The notes: a model not told the origin generated them from the sequence alone. A stretch of DNA of 64,000 nt from Dehalobacterium formicoaceticum (GCF_002224645.1 NZ_CP022121.1:2734501-2798500), one strand, 5' to 3'. Positions 33,201-45,004 are shown, counted from the stretch's first letter. Program-made: numbers and translations.

Positions 33201-34881
33201 GAATCATTCCTTCCAGCCGGGCCAGACGGTCAATAATTTCTTTGAAAATTGGAGCAGCTTCCCTGCCGCCCGAAGTACCCTTTTGGACGAATACCACCAC
33301 AGCCCATTTGGGCACATCCAAAGGTGCAAATCCGGCAAACCATACCCCTGCTGTTTCAGAAGAACCTGTTTTACCGGCAGTCTCAATTCCCGGTACTTGA
33401 GCCGCTGTTCCGGTACCCTCCTCTACCGCCAAGTGCAAAACCGATTTTACCGCACCGGTGCTTTCTTCCGTAATAATCCTCTCTCCCATGGTGCTGGGAT
33501 ATTCCTTTACAATCTCCCCCTGGTCATTATGAAGCTCAGATACCAGGCGAGGTGTAATACTGAATCCTCCGTTGGCCACCTGGGCGATGAGTTTGGCAAC
33601 TAACAGGGGACTAAGGCTAACTCCCTTTTCTCCCATAATTACGTTGACCAGATCTCCCTCAACCCTGTTATTAAATTGAAAATGAGAAGTCAGGGGAAGA
33701 TCATAGCCAATGATTTTATCATCACGAAGGCCTAACTTGCCTGCGTATTCTAAAATTTTTTCCCCACCCAATTCTAATCCGGCTTGAATAAAAACAGGAT
33801 TGCAGGAGTAAGCAGCACCTTGGGCAAAAGTGATTTCCCCATGTCCCTCTTGATTCCAGCAGGATACCTTGCGTCCGGAAGGCAAGGTAATTTCTCCCGG
33901 ACAGATAAATTGATCCTCCGGCTGCACCAGGCCTTCTTCCAGGGCAGCCAGCATGATCAGAATTTTAAATACCGAGGCGGGAGGATAATTTTGTAATGCT
34001 TTATTAATATATGCATCTTTTCCCTCGGGTGTTTCTGACATGGATGGATCATATTCAGGGCTGGAAGCAATAGCTAGAATATCTCCATTCCAAACATCAA
34101 GAACTACGGCAGCTCCTTCATAACCTTCCAATGCTTCTTCGGTAATTTTTTGATAATCCTGATCCAGGGTTGTAACCACATGAGTAGGCAAATCCGTTGA
34201 TTTTATTTTATCCGGAATTAAAGTAAAGCCCGCCCCCTTTACGTGTTGCCCATGTACGTCAACCATAGCGGCAATTTTTGCTGATTCACCCCCTCTCAGC
34301 ACTTCTTCATATTGCCTCTCCAGGCCGTTTTTCCCGATAACATCTTCTCGCTGATAATCTTGCTCTCTGTCTTTCAGCTGTTGATATTCTTCTTCACTGA
34401 TCTGACCCACGTTCCCGATCATATGCACGGCGGGCCAATTCCTTTGATAGCGGGGAACGACCGGTAAGACATAAACACCAGGCAGGTTTGTTTTTTCTAT
34501 CAAGGATACTTCTGCTTCAGAAAGACCGGTTTTGAGCACGACCGGATCCCCATTCAGTCGATTGGTTACTGACTCCACAGGAAGCGACAAAACAGAGGAT
34601 AAGAAAGATGCCGCTTCAGATCGGTCTTCCGGCATCATCAGGGGAAAAACAACGGCTGCAGGCTGCTCTTCGACATTTGTCAAAGGACGAAGTTTTCTAT
34701 CCAAAATCTGACCCCTGGGAAATTGAACATAGTTTACGGTTTGCTGACGCTGTGCCACCGCTTGTTGGGCGTATTTGGCACCATCAATGATCTGAATTTG
34801 AAACAATCTGCCCAACAATAAAAGAAAGGTGCCGGCGAAAAGAAGATAAAGAATTAAGACCCGCTTCTGTTTAAAAAACAA
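33196..34881 (-). CDS. Class B penicillin-binding protein (transpeptidase)
   Basis: 561 residues. One N-terminal membrane helix (RVLILYLLFAGTFLLLLGRLF), a PBP dimerisation domain (NYVQFPRGQILDR..., DVIGKNGLERQYEEVLRG), then the transpeptidase domain with SVFK (SxxK), SCN (SxN) and KTGS. No PASTA domains. It cross-links peptidoglycan; a role in elongation or sporulation is possible, and nearby sigK may hint at spore cortex, but this is inference. The likely start is a TTG five bases after GGGGTGG (a GTG at 34890 would overlap the site). The ribosome site lies inside a terminator-like hairpin. Confidence 0.9.
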   Translation of the reverse strand: MFFKQKRVLILYLLFAGTFLLLLGRLFQIQIIDGAKYAQQAVAQRQQTVNYVQFPRGQILDRKLRPLTNVEEQPAAVVFPLMMPEDRSEAASFLSSVLSLPVESVTNRLNGDPVVLKTGLSEAEVSLIEKTNLPGVYVLPVVPRYQRNWPAVHMIGNVGQISEEEYQQLKDREQDYQREDVIGKNGLERQYEEVLRGGESAKIAAMVDVHGQHVKGAGFTLIPDKIKSTDLPTHVVTTLDQDYQKITEEALEGYEGAAVVLDVWNGDILAIASSPEYDPSMSETPEGKDAYINKALQNYPPASVFKILIMLAALEEGLVQPEDQFICPGEITLPSGRKVSCWNQEGHGEITFAQGAAYSCNPVFIQAGLELGGEKILEYAGKLGLRDDKIIGYDLPLTSHFQFNNRVEGDLVNVIMGEKGVSLSPLLVAKLIAQVANGGFSITPRLVSELHNDQGEIVKEYPSTMGERIITEESTGAVKSVLHLAVEEGTGTAAQVPGIETAGKTGSSETAGVWFAGFAPLDVPKWAVVVFVQKGTSGGREAAPIFKEIIDRLARLEGMIQ

Positions 34882-34921
34882 AAAGACCACCCCTATAATT
34901 CATACTCTTAATAGGGTGGTC
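34879..34921 (-). terminator. Terminator-like hairpin overlapping the PBP ribosome site
   Basis: GACCACCCTAT and ATAGGGGTGGTC pair (one bulged base) around a 14-base loop, followed by TTTTTGTTTTTT. Its 3' arm contains the PBP Shine-Dalgarno sequence, and its T tract encodes the first PBP codons. It follows the DUF4911 gene. Confidence 0.7.
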
Positions 34922-34968
34922 GGAAAAATTAAGAATTATTCATGGAAAGAAATGATCCGGGTTTAAAG

Positions 34969-35184
34969 TTAAGATTCCGATACTATCTCTATGGGAAAGG
35001 GGAGGTGTTTCAACAAACGCAAGGTATCTTTTTTTGTGTCCGGGGTGACCCGTACCAGAAGTTGCCCCAAAGCGGGCTCGATGGCCGTTACTAAGGCCAA
35101 ATTGTCATAACCCTCGATAATTTTATTAAAAACATCGATATTTTGGGGGTCAAGGCGGACCCAAATATTTAAACTTTCTGCCAA
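34969..35184 (-). CDS. DUF4911 protein
   Basis: 71 residues, small alpha/beta protein: MAESLNIWVRLDPQNIDVFN, GYDNLALVTAIEP, LVRVTPDTKKDTLRLL. This matches the DUF4911 family, commonly found beside U32 and O-methyltransferase genes in Clostridia. No known function. The start is a TTG eight bases after AGGAGG. It lies 23 bases after the U32 gene. Confidence 0.82.
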   Translation of the reverse strand: MAESLNIWVRLDPQNIDVFNKIIEGYDNLALVTAIEPALGQLLVRVTPDTKKDTLRLLKHLPFPIEIVSES

Positions 35185-35207
35185 AATCTCTTCCTCCTCT
35201 TTACCTC

Positions 35208-36431
35208 CTAATGTGCGCGGCGAATCAGGGCACAGGGCGGGATTTTTTGCGCCGGAGCTGCCATAGTCACGATTTGCTGAGGATGTGGAGCATGACGAAT
35301 GGGTTCTCCCTGGTCATTTTTCATCTCTCTGATTTCCCAGGAAATAAAATCACCCTGAGGTGGCAAAATTTCGATTTTATCACCGACTGACATCCGGTTA
35401 CGCTGCTCCACCCGCATTTCCCCGGTCTCAGGAAGATATTCCAATACCTGCCCGATAAAGTCATAGCTCCGCACATAAGCAGAGGTCTCATAACGATGAT
35501 CCTCGGCATCCGGTTTTTTAAAAGCAAAACCTTGGGTATAATGGCGATGACTCACCTTCCCTAATTCCTCCAGCCAACCTTTGTCAAAGGAGAAATGCAC
35601 CGAATCCTTCCAATAGGCATCAATGACTTCCCGATAAACCTTGACTACCGTAGCCAGATAGTAGGAGCTTTTCATGCGTCCTTCAATTTTCAGGGAATGG
35701 ACCCCAGCTTTAATCAAGGCTGGAATCTGTTCCACCAGGCAAAGATCTTTGGAGTTGAAAATATAGGCGCCCCTTTCATCCTCCTCCACCGGAAAATATT
35801 CCCCTGATCTTTTTTCTTCCATCAACCGATAATTCCAGCGGCATGGATGGGCACAATCTCCCTGGTTACTATCCCGACCGGTCAGATAATTGCTAAGTAA
35901 ACACCGCCCGGAATATGAAATGCACATGGCGCCATGAACAAAAGCTTCTAATTCCAATGTCGTTTTATCTCGGATTTCCCTGATCTCTTGAATGGAAAGT
36001 TCCCGGGCGAGGACGATACGCTTTGCCCCCATTTCTTGCCAGAAAAGGGCTGTGGCCCAATTGGTATTGTTGGCCTGGGTACTAATATGGATGGCTAACT
36101 GGGGAAATCTTTCCCGGATCAAACGAAAAATTCCGGGATCGGAAACCAGAATGCCATCAATCTTTAAAGCATCTAAGGTTTCAATATAAGGGATTAAGCC
36201 CTCTAGATCCTGATTATGGGCAAAAATATTGACGGTGACATAGACCTTAACCCCCTGATCATGGGCAAAACGGATCCCTTGTGCCATCTCCTCATGAGAA
36301 AAATTGCCCGCCCCTGCCCGAAGACCAAAATCTTTTCCTCCAAGATAAACAGCATCGGCACCAAACCTAACTGCGGTATAAAGTTTTTCTAAATTGCCTG
36401 CCGGGGCCAATAATTCCGGTTTCTGCATCAT
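35208..36431 (-). CDS. Peptidase U32 family protein, TrhP-like tRNA hydroxylation factor
   Basis: 407 residues of the U32 family: LLAPAGNLEKLYTAVRFGADAVYLGG, EAFVHGAMCISYSGRCLLSNYL, CAHPCRW and SLKIEGRMKSSYYLA. The cysteines are those that bind an iron-sulfur cluster in this group. Members next to yrrM/trmR (TrhP in Bacillus) hydroxylate U34 of tRNA using prephenate; that assignment is supported by the neighbour. Bacillus has two such genes, and only one is present here. Confidence 0.88.
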   Translation of the reverse strand: MMQKPELLAPAGNLEKLYTAVRFGADAVYLGGKDFGLRAGAGNFSHEEMAQGIRFAHDQGVKVYVTVNIFAHNQDLEGLIPYIETLDALKIDGILVSDPGIFRLIRERFPQLAIHISTQANNTNWATALFWQEMGAKRIVLARELSIQEIREIRDKTTLELEAFVHGAMCISYSGRCLLSNYLTGRDSNQGDCAHPCRWNYRLMEEKRSGEYFPVEEDERGAYIFNSKDLCLVEQIPALIKAGVHSLKIEGRMKSSYYLATVVKVYREVIDAYWKDSVHFSFDKGWLEELGKVSHRHYTQGFAFKKPDAEDHRYETSAYVRSYDFIGQVLEYLPETGEMRVEQRNRMSVGDKIEILPPQGDFISWEIREMKNDQGEPIRHAPHPQQIVTMAAPAQKIPPCALIRRAH

Positions 36432-36438
36432 TTTGTAA

Positions 36439-37068
36439 TCACTCCATCATTTTATCACGGACGCTAAGTTGGCGTCGGCATACCACCAATCCGTCTCCAA
36501 TTGAGAATAATCTGGCAGATAGCTCGGAATGCCCCAACACCAGATTTAAAAAATCTCTTAATCTTTGCTGCATGGTTCTGCGTCTGCGGGGGATTTGATA
36601 ACGATCCCGAAAAATTAAATTTTCGAAAAGAACATTATCACCAATCAACAGTCCTCCCGGCGCAAGCTTTGGAAACAGGAGCTGAAAAAAATCAAGGTAT
36701 TGCCCCATGGCCGCATCCATAAAAATGAAATCGAAGGAATCAGTAAGACAAGGAAGCACATCTTGGGCATCCCCGGCATAGGAGCGAATATTTTGCAAAC
36801 CGCTTAAGGAGAAATACTCTCTGGCCCGCTTCACCCGCTCCGGCATCCGTTCAATGGTGACAACAGCGCCCTCTTGTTTTGCGGCCGCTTGGGCAAAAAT
36901 CAGGGTAGAATAACCCAGGCCCGTTCCGATTTCCAGAATGCGCCGAAAATTACCCCATTCTATTAAAAGCTTCAAATAACTTGCCGTTTCCGGTGCAATT
37001 AGTGCCACATGGTTTTTGGCACAATCATCAGTCATCATTTCCAAAATGTCCCTATTGACAATCTCCAC
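36439..37068 (-). CDS. trmR: O-methyltransferase TrmR-like (tRNA 5-hydroxyuridine methyltransferase)
   Basis: 209 residues. SAM-binding EIGTGLGYSTLIFA, VTIERMPERVKRARE, and the metal-site segment FIFMDAAMGQYLDFF...DNVLF place it in the class I, catechol-OMT-like family. In Bacillus the homologue (YrrM/TrmR) methylates ho5U34 in tRNA, with the U32 protein next door supplying the hydroxyl. Same mltG-trmR-trhP order as Bacillus yrrL-M-N-O. The start is a GTG with CGGAGTG upstream. Confidence 0.88.
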   Translation of the reverse strand: MEIVNRDILEMMTDDCAKNHVALIAPETASYLKLLIEWGNFRRILEIGTGLGYSTLIFAQAAAKQEGAVVTIERMPERVKRAREYFSLSGLQNIRSYAGDAQDVLPCLTDSFDFIFMDAAMGQYLDFFQLLFPKLAPGGLLIGDNVLFENLIFRDRYQIPRRRRTMQQRLRDFLNLVLGHSELSARLFSIGDGLVVCRRQLSVRDKMME

Positions 37069-37097
37069 GAAAAAAACACTCCGTTTGACAGGCTATT

Positions 37098-38099
37098 TTA
37101 ATATTTCCTTTTTCCTTCATTATGTTCCGCTAATGTTCGGCTGAAATAATGAGAACCGTCAGGTTTGGCGACAAAATAAAAGAAATTACTTTCTGCCGGA
37201 TACAAGGCCGCTTTAAGGGAATCTTTCCCTGGGTTGGCAATGGGTCCGGGAGGCAGTCCACCATTTAAATAGGTATTATAAGGGGAATCAATTTTTAGAT
37301 CTTCATAGAGAAGAACTTCTTTCACCTCACCTAAAGCATATTGCACCGTGGCACAAGACTCCAAATGCATGCCGATCTTCATGCGATTATAAAATACACT
37401 GGCAATAACAGGACGATCTTCTTCCACCTTAGCTTCCTTTTCAATGATGGAAGCCAAAGTAACGATTTCAGGGATCGTCGTATTCATTTCCTGGGTTCGA
37501 TCATGCCATTCGGGGAGAAAAACATCATCAAATCTTTTGAGCATCATCGCAACAATTTTCTCTTCCGGCCAGCCGGGAATGATTTGATAAGTATCGGGAA
37601 ATAAATATCCTTCTAGACGGTCTTCACTGTTCTTAGGTGGCAGATATGGATAAGAGAAATCCCCTGATTGAGTAACTTCCAAAAACTTATCATAATCAGC
37701 TAATCCTTTTTCTTCCAACAATAGGGCGATTTGTTCTACATTATATCCTTCCGGAATGGTAACCTTATCGGTTTGAGCTTGTCCCCGGGAAAGCTTTGCT
37801 CCAATATCGGTCAAAGTAATTTTTCCGGAAAAACTGTACTCCCCTGCTTTTAATTTCCTGTCTAAGCCTGTGAACCGAATGTACATTTCAAAAAGTAATT
37901 TATTGCGAATCAAGCCCTCATCTTCAAGGATTTGGGCAATATCACCCGTCGTAGCCTGTCCGGGGACTTGGAAGGAGACCTCCTGATGCACAGGAACCGG
38001 TGCCAACATAATTCCGGTGTAAAAGACCGCTAAAGCGGTGATTATGATGATCACAAAGTTCCTTCCTGTCCTTTTCTTTTTGCGGTGTCCTTTGACCAT
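37098..38099 (-). CDS. mltG: Endolytic transglycosylase MltG (YceG family)
   Basis: 333 residues. A basic N-terminus and one membrane helix (FVIIIITALAVFYTGIML), a LysM-like part (YNVEQIALLLEEKG), then the YceG catalytic core with ASIIEKEAK (catalytic Glu) and PYNTYLNGGLPPGPIANPG. It cleaves nascent glycan strands at the membrane and sets their length. The ATG follows GGAGG by five bases. Confidence 0.94.
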   Translation of the reverse strand: MVKGHRKKKRTGRNFVIIIITALAVFYTGIMLAPVPVHQEVSFQVPGQATTGDIAQILEDEGLIRNKLLFEMYIRFTGLDRKLKAGEYSFSGKITLTDIGAKLSRGQAQTDKVTIPEGYNVEQIALLLEEKGLADYDKFLEVTQSGDFSYPYLPPKNSEDRLEGYLFPDTYQIIPGWPEEKIVAMMLKRFDDVFLPEWHDRTQEMNTTIPEIVTLASIIEKEAKVEEDRPVIASVFYNRMKIGMHLESCATVQYALGEVKEVLLYEDLKIDSPYNTYLNGGLPPGPIANPGKDSLKAALYPAESNFFYFVAKPDGSHYFSRTLAEHNEGKRKY

Positions 38100-38227
38100 G
38101 CATTCCTCCGTCATTTTCATTAATAAATAAAATATAGAAAGCTGTTTTAATTATACAGGCAATATCAAATATTAACAATAATTATCACAAAATTGGATCA
38201 TTTTGAACCATGAGCTGACTTATGCCC

Positions 38228-39574
38228 TTATTGACCGACGGGCACTCTGATCACTGTTTGTGCTCGATATCGATCTCTGGTAATTTTTTCACGGGAAATC
38301 AGACTGCCGTCAGAAGCCAGGAATTCGCGATACAAGTCTACCACCATCCCTTTTTGCCCCTTTTTTTCCACAATTACTTGTTCCGGCCCCAAGGTTTTAT
38401 CGTGAATAATTTCTTCTTCCCCCTCAAGATATTCTATAATTTCACTGAAGAGCCTGACTTCTTGGAAATCCCCCTTGGTGGCAAAGAGATAAATTTTGAG
38501 TTTGCCCTTTGTATATTCCGTATGAAGCAAGACCGGTTTTTGCCGATTATTTAGAAATTTTAAATCTGCCCAGTCATATGATACGGTGGCATCCCGACCT
38601 GGTTCTACATAGGTTACCGGCAAGGAATGAGGATGCCGTTCTAAGATGGGTAAATTTGCCATCAGGATCACATTATATAAAGTTGAAGATACCTGGCAGA
38701 CCCCTCCTCCGACTCCGCTTATAAATTCATTATTTTCGATCACCAGTGATTCCTTGTAGCCTGTTTCGGTAGTACGCCGGCCCACAATTTCGTTAAAGGA
38801 GAATACTTCCTGAGGCATTAGGAGGACTTGATCCAGCGCTTGGGCCGCCGTTTTGATATTGGAGGATCTTTCTTCCTGAGCAGCATTAAAAAAAGTTTCA
38901 AAACTGGCCACCACACCATTAATCTGCCATGAGAGCACGGTTTCCTCCGTGATCTCCGGTTCCACGGTCTGGATAATTAAGGAAACCACCGTCTGATCTC
39001 CTGATCGCAATACTTCTTTGATTTTATCTTTACTCTGCTCCACATGCACCTGAATACCGGGTTGCTCCGCTTTAATCCCTATCCGATGATCCTGATCAAT
39101 GGTCAGCTCGGCGCTTGCTCCTTCATGATCAATTGTTTGCGCCATTTTCTCTACTTCCTGCTGAAGGACCTGGTCGTCTAACTGAAAAGCCAAGGGGATT
39201 GTGATCCCATTTTGTTTTGTTTCCCAGCGGGTGAACCATCTTTTCCAAAATGGTCCCACTCTGCCAATAGACCAGGCATCCCGAATGGTTGCAGCGCTAT
39301 CCTCCTTTAATCCTAATTTCTGAGGAGAATAAGACCAGCTTTCATCTGCTCCTTGAATGATGATCTTTCTTGCCATCGCTTGTTGATAAATAGGATCCAG
39401 GGAGAGCTGACTGCGATTTCTCTCCATATTGTCTGATTCCATTCCGGCAATGGTCACTCCGGGCAGGATTTTGTTGCTGTGCATCACCTGGAACTCATAA
39501 AAAAGGACAGCAAATAAAATCAGTAAGAGGCAAATACCCAGAGTTATTTTGGCCTTTTGTTGATCCTTAGACAA
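38228..39574 (-). CDS. VanW family protein with C-terminal G5-like domain
   Basis: 448 residues. Membrane anchor (ITLGICLLLILFAVLFYEF), peptidoglycan-binding-like region, then the VanW domain FSFNEIVGRRTTETGYKESLVIENNEF...GGGVCQVSSTLYNVILMANL, and a C-terminal beta-rich region like G5. Probably cell-envelope associated; VanW proteins have no proven biochemical role. Outside a van cluster it does not imply glycopeptide resistance. It starts at TTG after GAGGTGA. Confidence 0.9.
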   Translation of the reverse strand: MSKDQQKAKITLGICLLLILFAVLFYEFQVMHSNKILPGVTIAGMESDNMERNRSQLSLDPIYQQAMARKIIIQGADESWSYSPQKLGLKEDSAATIRDAWSIGRVGPFWKRWFTRWETKQNGITIPLAFQLDDQVLQQEVEKMAQTIDHEGASAELTIDQDHRIGIKAEQPGIQVHVEQSKDKIKEVLRSGDQTVVSLIIQTVEPEITEETVLSWQINGVVASFETFFNAAQEERSSNIKTAAQALDQVLLMPQEVFSFNEIVGRRTTETGYKESLVIENNEFISGVGGGVCQVSSTLYNVILMANLPILERHPHSLPVTYVEPGRDATVSYDWADLKFLNNRQKPVLLHTEYTKGKLKIYLFATKGDFQEVRLFSEIIEYLEGEEEIIHDKTLGPEQVIVEKKGQKGMVVDLYREFLASDGSLISREKITRDRYRAQTVIRVPVGQ

Positions 39575-39668
39575 ATTGGGTCACCTCACCCCACTATTTC
39601 CTTAATTTTATGTTATGAGAGACCAATTCATCTTATGTTTGAATATTTTCGCGCTTCGTGCATAAAGA

Positions 39669-39706
39669 AACCTTCATCAGGGTTTCAAAGAACTCTGATG
39701 AAGGTT
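39669..39706 (-). terminator. Terminator after the DUF1292 gene
   Basis: AACCTTCATCAG and its exact complement form a 12 bp stem, followed by TTTCTTT on the minus strand. It ends the alaS-ireB-ruvX-type cluster before the VanW gene. Confidence 0.75.
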
Positions 39707-39722
39707 GCATATTTTCTTTGTT

Positions 39723-40004
39723 TTATTCGTTTTCCTCATCTTCTAACATGCTGTCATATGCATCGGCAACTTTTTCCCACTCTTCATCATCTTCGATTTC
39801 CGTAAGAAGTTCCTCGCCATTTTCATCCTTCTCAATTTTTAAGATGATGGCTTCATCCACTTCTTCCTCGCCTTCTGCCAGTATGGGGAATAGGATGGCG
39901 TATTCCGCCCCATCTACTTCGATAATGTCAAGAACCTCAAATTCATGTTCTGCACCTTCTTCATCTAATAAGACAATTTTTCTGTCTTCAAAATCAGTCA
40001 TCAT
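39723..40004 (-). CDS. DUF1292 protein (YrzB family)
   Basis: 93 residues, very acidic: KIVLLDEEGAEHEFEVLDIIEVDGAEYAILFP and a C-terminus rich in D and E. A conserved partner of ruvX and ireB in Firmicutes. Function unknown. GAGGTG lies upstream of the ATG pair. Confidence 0.9.
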   Translation of the reverse strand: MMTDFEDRKIVLLDEEGAEHEFEVLDIIEVDGAEYAILFPILAEGEEEVDEAIILKIEKDENGEELLTEIEDDEEWEKVADAYDSMLEDEENE

Positions 40005-40089
40005 TACACCTCATTTTCTTAAATTACGGACATTGTAAACGATTCATGAAATGATGTCAATGGTTACCATAAAGTAAAATCCATTTCGG

Positions 40090-40514
40090 TCAAGATTTCT
40101 GATTCGCATAAAAATCTAAATAACTTTGAAGGATGATCACCGCTGCCATCTTGTCAATTACTTTTTTTCTCTTCGCTCTCGACACATTTCCTTCCAAGAG
40201 GGTTTTTTCCGCGGCCATGGTTGAAAGCCTTTCATCCCACATTTTAATAGGAAGTCCTGTCTCTTGGGCAATTACATCGGCTATTTCCTGAGCTCGTACC
40301 GCCGAGGGACCCAGGGTTCCATTCATGTTTTTGGGTAATCCAACTACAATTTCTTCTACTCCATACTCATCAAGCACCAATTTAAGATGGTCCAGGTCCT
40401 CTTTTAAATCCCCTTTGCGGCGAATGGTATCCACCCCTGGGCTGTCCAGCCAAGGGGATCACTTACTGCAATACCTATGGTTCTTTCTCCTACATCTAAA
40501 CCCATAATTCTCAT
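40090..40514 (-). CDS. ruvX: Holliday junction resolvase-like RuvX (YqgF), frame broken by a one-base deletion
   Basis: Read from the ATG at 40514 (AAAGGAGCAG upstream) it starts [20 protein letters not shown], then shifts frame at a run of four C's on the plus strand (40434-40437). Adding one base gives [11 protein letters not shown] and joins the rest, with [14 protein letters not shown] and [16 protein letters not shown], for about 141 residues. RNase H-fold nuclease implicated in 16S rRNA 5' end maturation. Otherwise intact, so the break is most likely a sequencing error. Confidence 0.88.
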
Positions 40515-40571
40515 GAACATCTGCTCCTTTATCAAATCATCAATTATCTTTGACGATCACAAGTTGACTAT

Positions 40572-41519
40572 TTAAATTACTTTAATATAAAAATCAGGAC
40601 AGACAGAGGCGCAATATCCGCAGAGGACACATTTTTCCATATTAACTGTGGACTTGCCTTCATGAAAGGATAAAGCTCCCTGGGCACATTTCTCCAAACA
40701 TCTGCCGCATCCTGTACAATATTCTTCAATTAAGAGTTTCCTGGGTTCTCTCGTTACTTTGGCTAAATCTTCAGGAGCAGGCTCTATTCCTTCTGACCAG
40801 GCCACATTAATACGCACCTCTTCAGGACTCTTCATGCCGATCGCCACCGCATCAATGCAATCAAGCTGAAAGGACCACTTTAAAGCAGCCTCCACCTGGG
40901 CCATCAAGTTTCCCCCTCCAATGGCCTTCATACCGTAAATTCCTTTACCTGCTTCCTTTGCTTGCTTCAGTGCCCGAAGCATATCCTCAACATTGCCATC
41001 CTGTATGCCCAGCCCTGCCATGTTAAGCATCGGATGAATCACTTCAATTTCTTTGACTTCTGTGGTTGCATTTACCCCTTCCACCCGATGGGTGGAGATT
41101 CCCACAGCCCCCACTATCCCTTTGGCTTTCGCTGCTAAGAGATATTCAACAGCTTCCCAGTGTCCTTTCAATGTCAGAAGAGATTCTTGCTCATGGAGCA
41201 GGAATATGTCAATTCGATCCCGGTCTAATTCCCGCCGGGCATTTTCCAGGCTCCGGGCCATTAATTCCTTTGAGTAAGCGTAAGATTTGGTGGCAATGAT
41301 AGCATCTTTAGGATGCCCTCTTAAAGCTTCTTTAATATACGCATAGTTTTGGTATAATTCCGCCGTATCAATAAAGTTAATTTCTAAATCCAAGGCGGTT
41401 TTTATCACCTGGGCCCCCTGATGAATATTTAAATTAGCTTGCAAAGGTCCAATGGTTAAAGAACCAAAACAAATTTTCGAGACCTGAAAGCCTGTTTTCC
41501 CTAATTGATGATAGATCAT
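40572..41519 (-). CDS. Aldo/keto reductase fused to a 2x[4Fe-4S] ferredoxin domain
   Basis: 315 residues. An aldo/keto reductase barrel (YHQLGKTGFQVSKICFGSL, NFIDTAELYQNYAYIKEALRG with catalytic Asp/Tyr, ATKSYAYS, IDIFLLHEQE) is followed near the C-terminus by two ferredoxin cluster motifs (CTGCGRCLEKC, CVLCGYCASVC). Such fusions are common in anaerobes; substrate unknown. It has inserted into the usual alaS-ireB-ruvX-yrzB order. The start at MIYHQL has AAGGA ten bases upstream. Confidence 0.88.
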   Translation of the reverse strand: MIYHQLGKTGFQVSKICFGSLTIGPLQANLNIHQGAQVIKTALDLEINFIDTAELYQNYAYIKEALRGHPKDAIIATKSYAYSKELMARSLENARRELDRDRIDIFLLHEQESLLTLKGHWEAVEYLLAAKAKGIVGAVGISTHRVEGVNATTEVKEIEVIHPMLNMAGLGIQDGNVEDMLRALKQAKEAGKGIYGMKAIGGGNLMAQVEAALKWSFQLDCIDAVAIGMKSPEEVRINVAWSEGIEPAPEDLAKVTREPRKLLIEEYCTGCGRCLEKCAQGALSFHEGKSTVNMEKCVLCGYCASVCPDFYIKVI

Positions 41520-41669
41520 GATACCATTATCCTTTAAGTTGAATTTTGCTAAACCTGGTCTGCTGCCAGGTAAATAAAACTTGGCTGCTACAAGCCGAAA
41601 GCTGGGCGGAAGTCTTAGTTGCACTTATCCTTTCAATCTTAAACTTTTACTTTCTGAAAGTACAAAAAC

Positions 41670-41691
41670 AAGACGACCTGTAGGTCGTCTT
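41670..41691. terminator. Terminator after ireB
   Basis: AAGACGACC/GGTCGTCTT stem with a 4-base loop; GTTTTTG follows on the minus strand and AAAAAA on the plus strand. Confidence 0.82.
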
Positions 41692-41704
41692 AAAAAATTA
41701 AAGA

Positions 41705-41980
41705 TTATCTATCTAAATAGTTTCGAACCAACTCTTCGATCAAATCATCCCGTTCTACACGACGAATCAAGCTGCGTGCCTGCTTATGACTGGTGATATA
41801 CGCCGGATCGCCGGAAATCAAATAACCTACCAGCTGGTTAATGGGATTATAACCTTTTTCCTCTAAAGCTTTAAAAACAAACAATAAAGTTTCCCTGGGA
41901 TTAAGCTGTTCTTCTCTTTCTACCTTAAACATCATCGTTTCTTCCAGATGATCTCCATGATCACCACTAGGTCCAGCCAC
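41705..41980 (-). CDS. ireB: IreB family regulatory phosphoprotein (UPF0297)
   Basis: 91 residues. [47 protein letters not shown] and [13 protein letters not shown] are the family core. In Enterococcus IreB is a substrate of the Ser/Thr kinase IreK. Its usual neighbours (alaS, ruvX, DUF1292) are here. The start is a GTG after GGGGGTG. Confidence 0.94.
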   Translation of the reverse strand: MAGPSGDHGDHLEETMMFKVEREEQLNPRETLLFVFKALEEKGYNPINQLVGYLISGDPAYITSHKQARSLIRRVERDDLIEELVRNYLDR

Positions 41981-42099
41981 AAAAACACCCCCGCTCTTTC
42001 TATCTTAATACTATTCGCTTATGACCATCAAATTCCCTTTTACTTTTTTACAAGATCAACGAATTCTGATAACTTTATCACTTTATTCCGATAACTAAC

Positions 42100-42143
42100 T
42101 GCCACTAATACCCACGTTTCATAAAGCGATGGGATAAGTGGCA
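42100..42143 (-). other. Hairpin downstream of alaS
   Basis: TGCCACT...AGTGGCA arms extend to imperfect inner pairing (TATCCCA/TGGGTAT). It follows the alaS terminator and precedes ireB by 120 bases. No U tract; possible second terminator or leader element. Confidence 0.4.
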
Positions 42144-42169
42144 CTAAGTTCCTGGATAACGATTTCTAA

Positions 42170-42203
42170 GCATCAGATGGAGTTAAAAAACTCCACCTGA
42201 TGC
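42170..42203 (-). terminator. Terminator after alaS
   Basis: A 15 bp stem (GCATCAGGTGGAGTT on the minus strand, one G-U pair) with a tight AT loop, 12 bases after the alaS stop. U-poor downstream, but the stem is strong. Confidence 0.65.
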
Positions 42204-42215
42204 CAAGAACTCTGT

Positions 42216-44892
<2,677 letters not shown>

Positions 44893-44974
44893 TTAACTTC
44901 TATTTTAGCACTTTTTTGATATATTACACGCTCTTTTTCCTTTTTTAATGTAAAATTATCCATTATTCTCTCAA

Positions 44975-45004
44975 ATTATACTTAAAATAAGACTATGCTG
45001 TCAA
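44975..45004 (-). promoter_or_regulatory. Sigma-A promoter for alaS
   Basis: TTGACA, an 18-base spacer, TATAAT, both perfect consensus. The -35 overlaps the stop codon of the AI-2E permease gene. The ~105-base leader has no T-box. Confidence 0.85.

Noticed and set aside
38228-39574. VanW protein as evidence of vancomycin resistance
   Set aside because: No vanA/B/H/X-type genes are nearby; VanW proteins are widespread without resistance.
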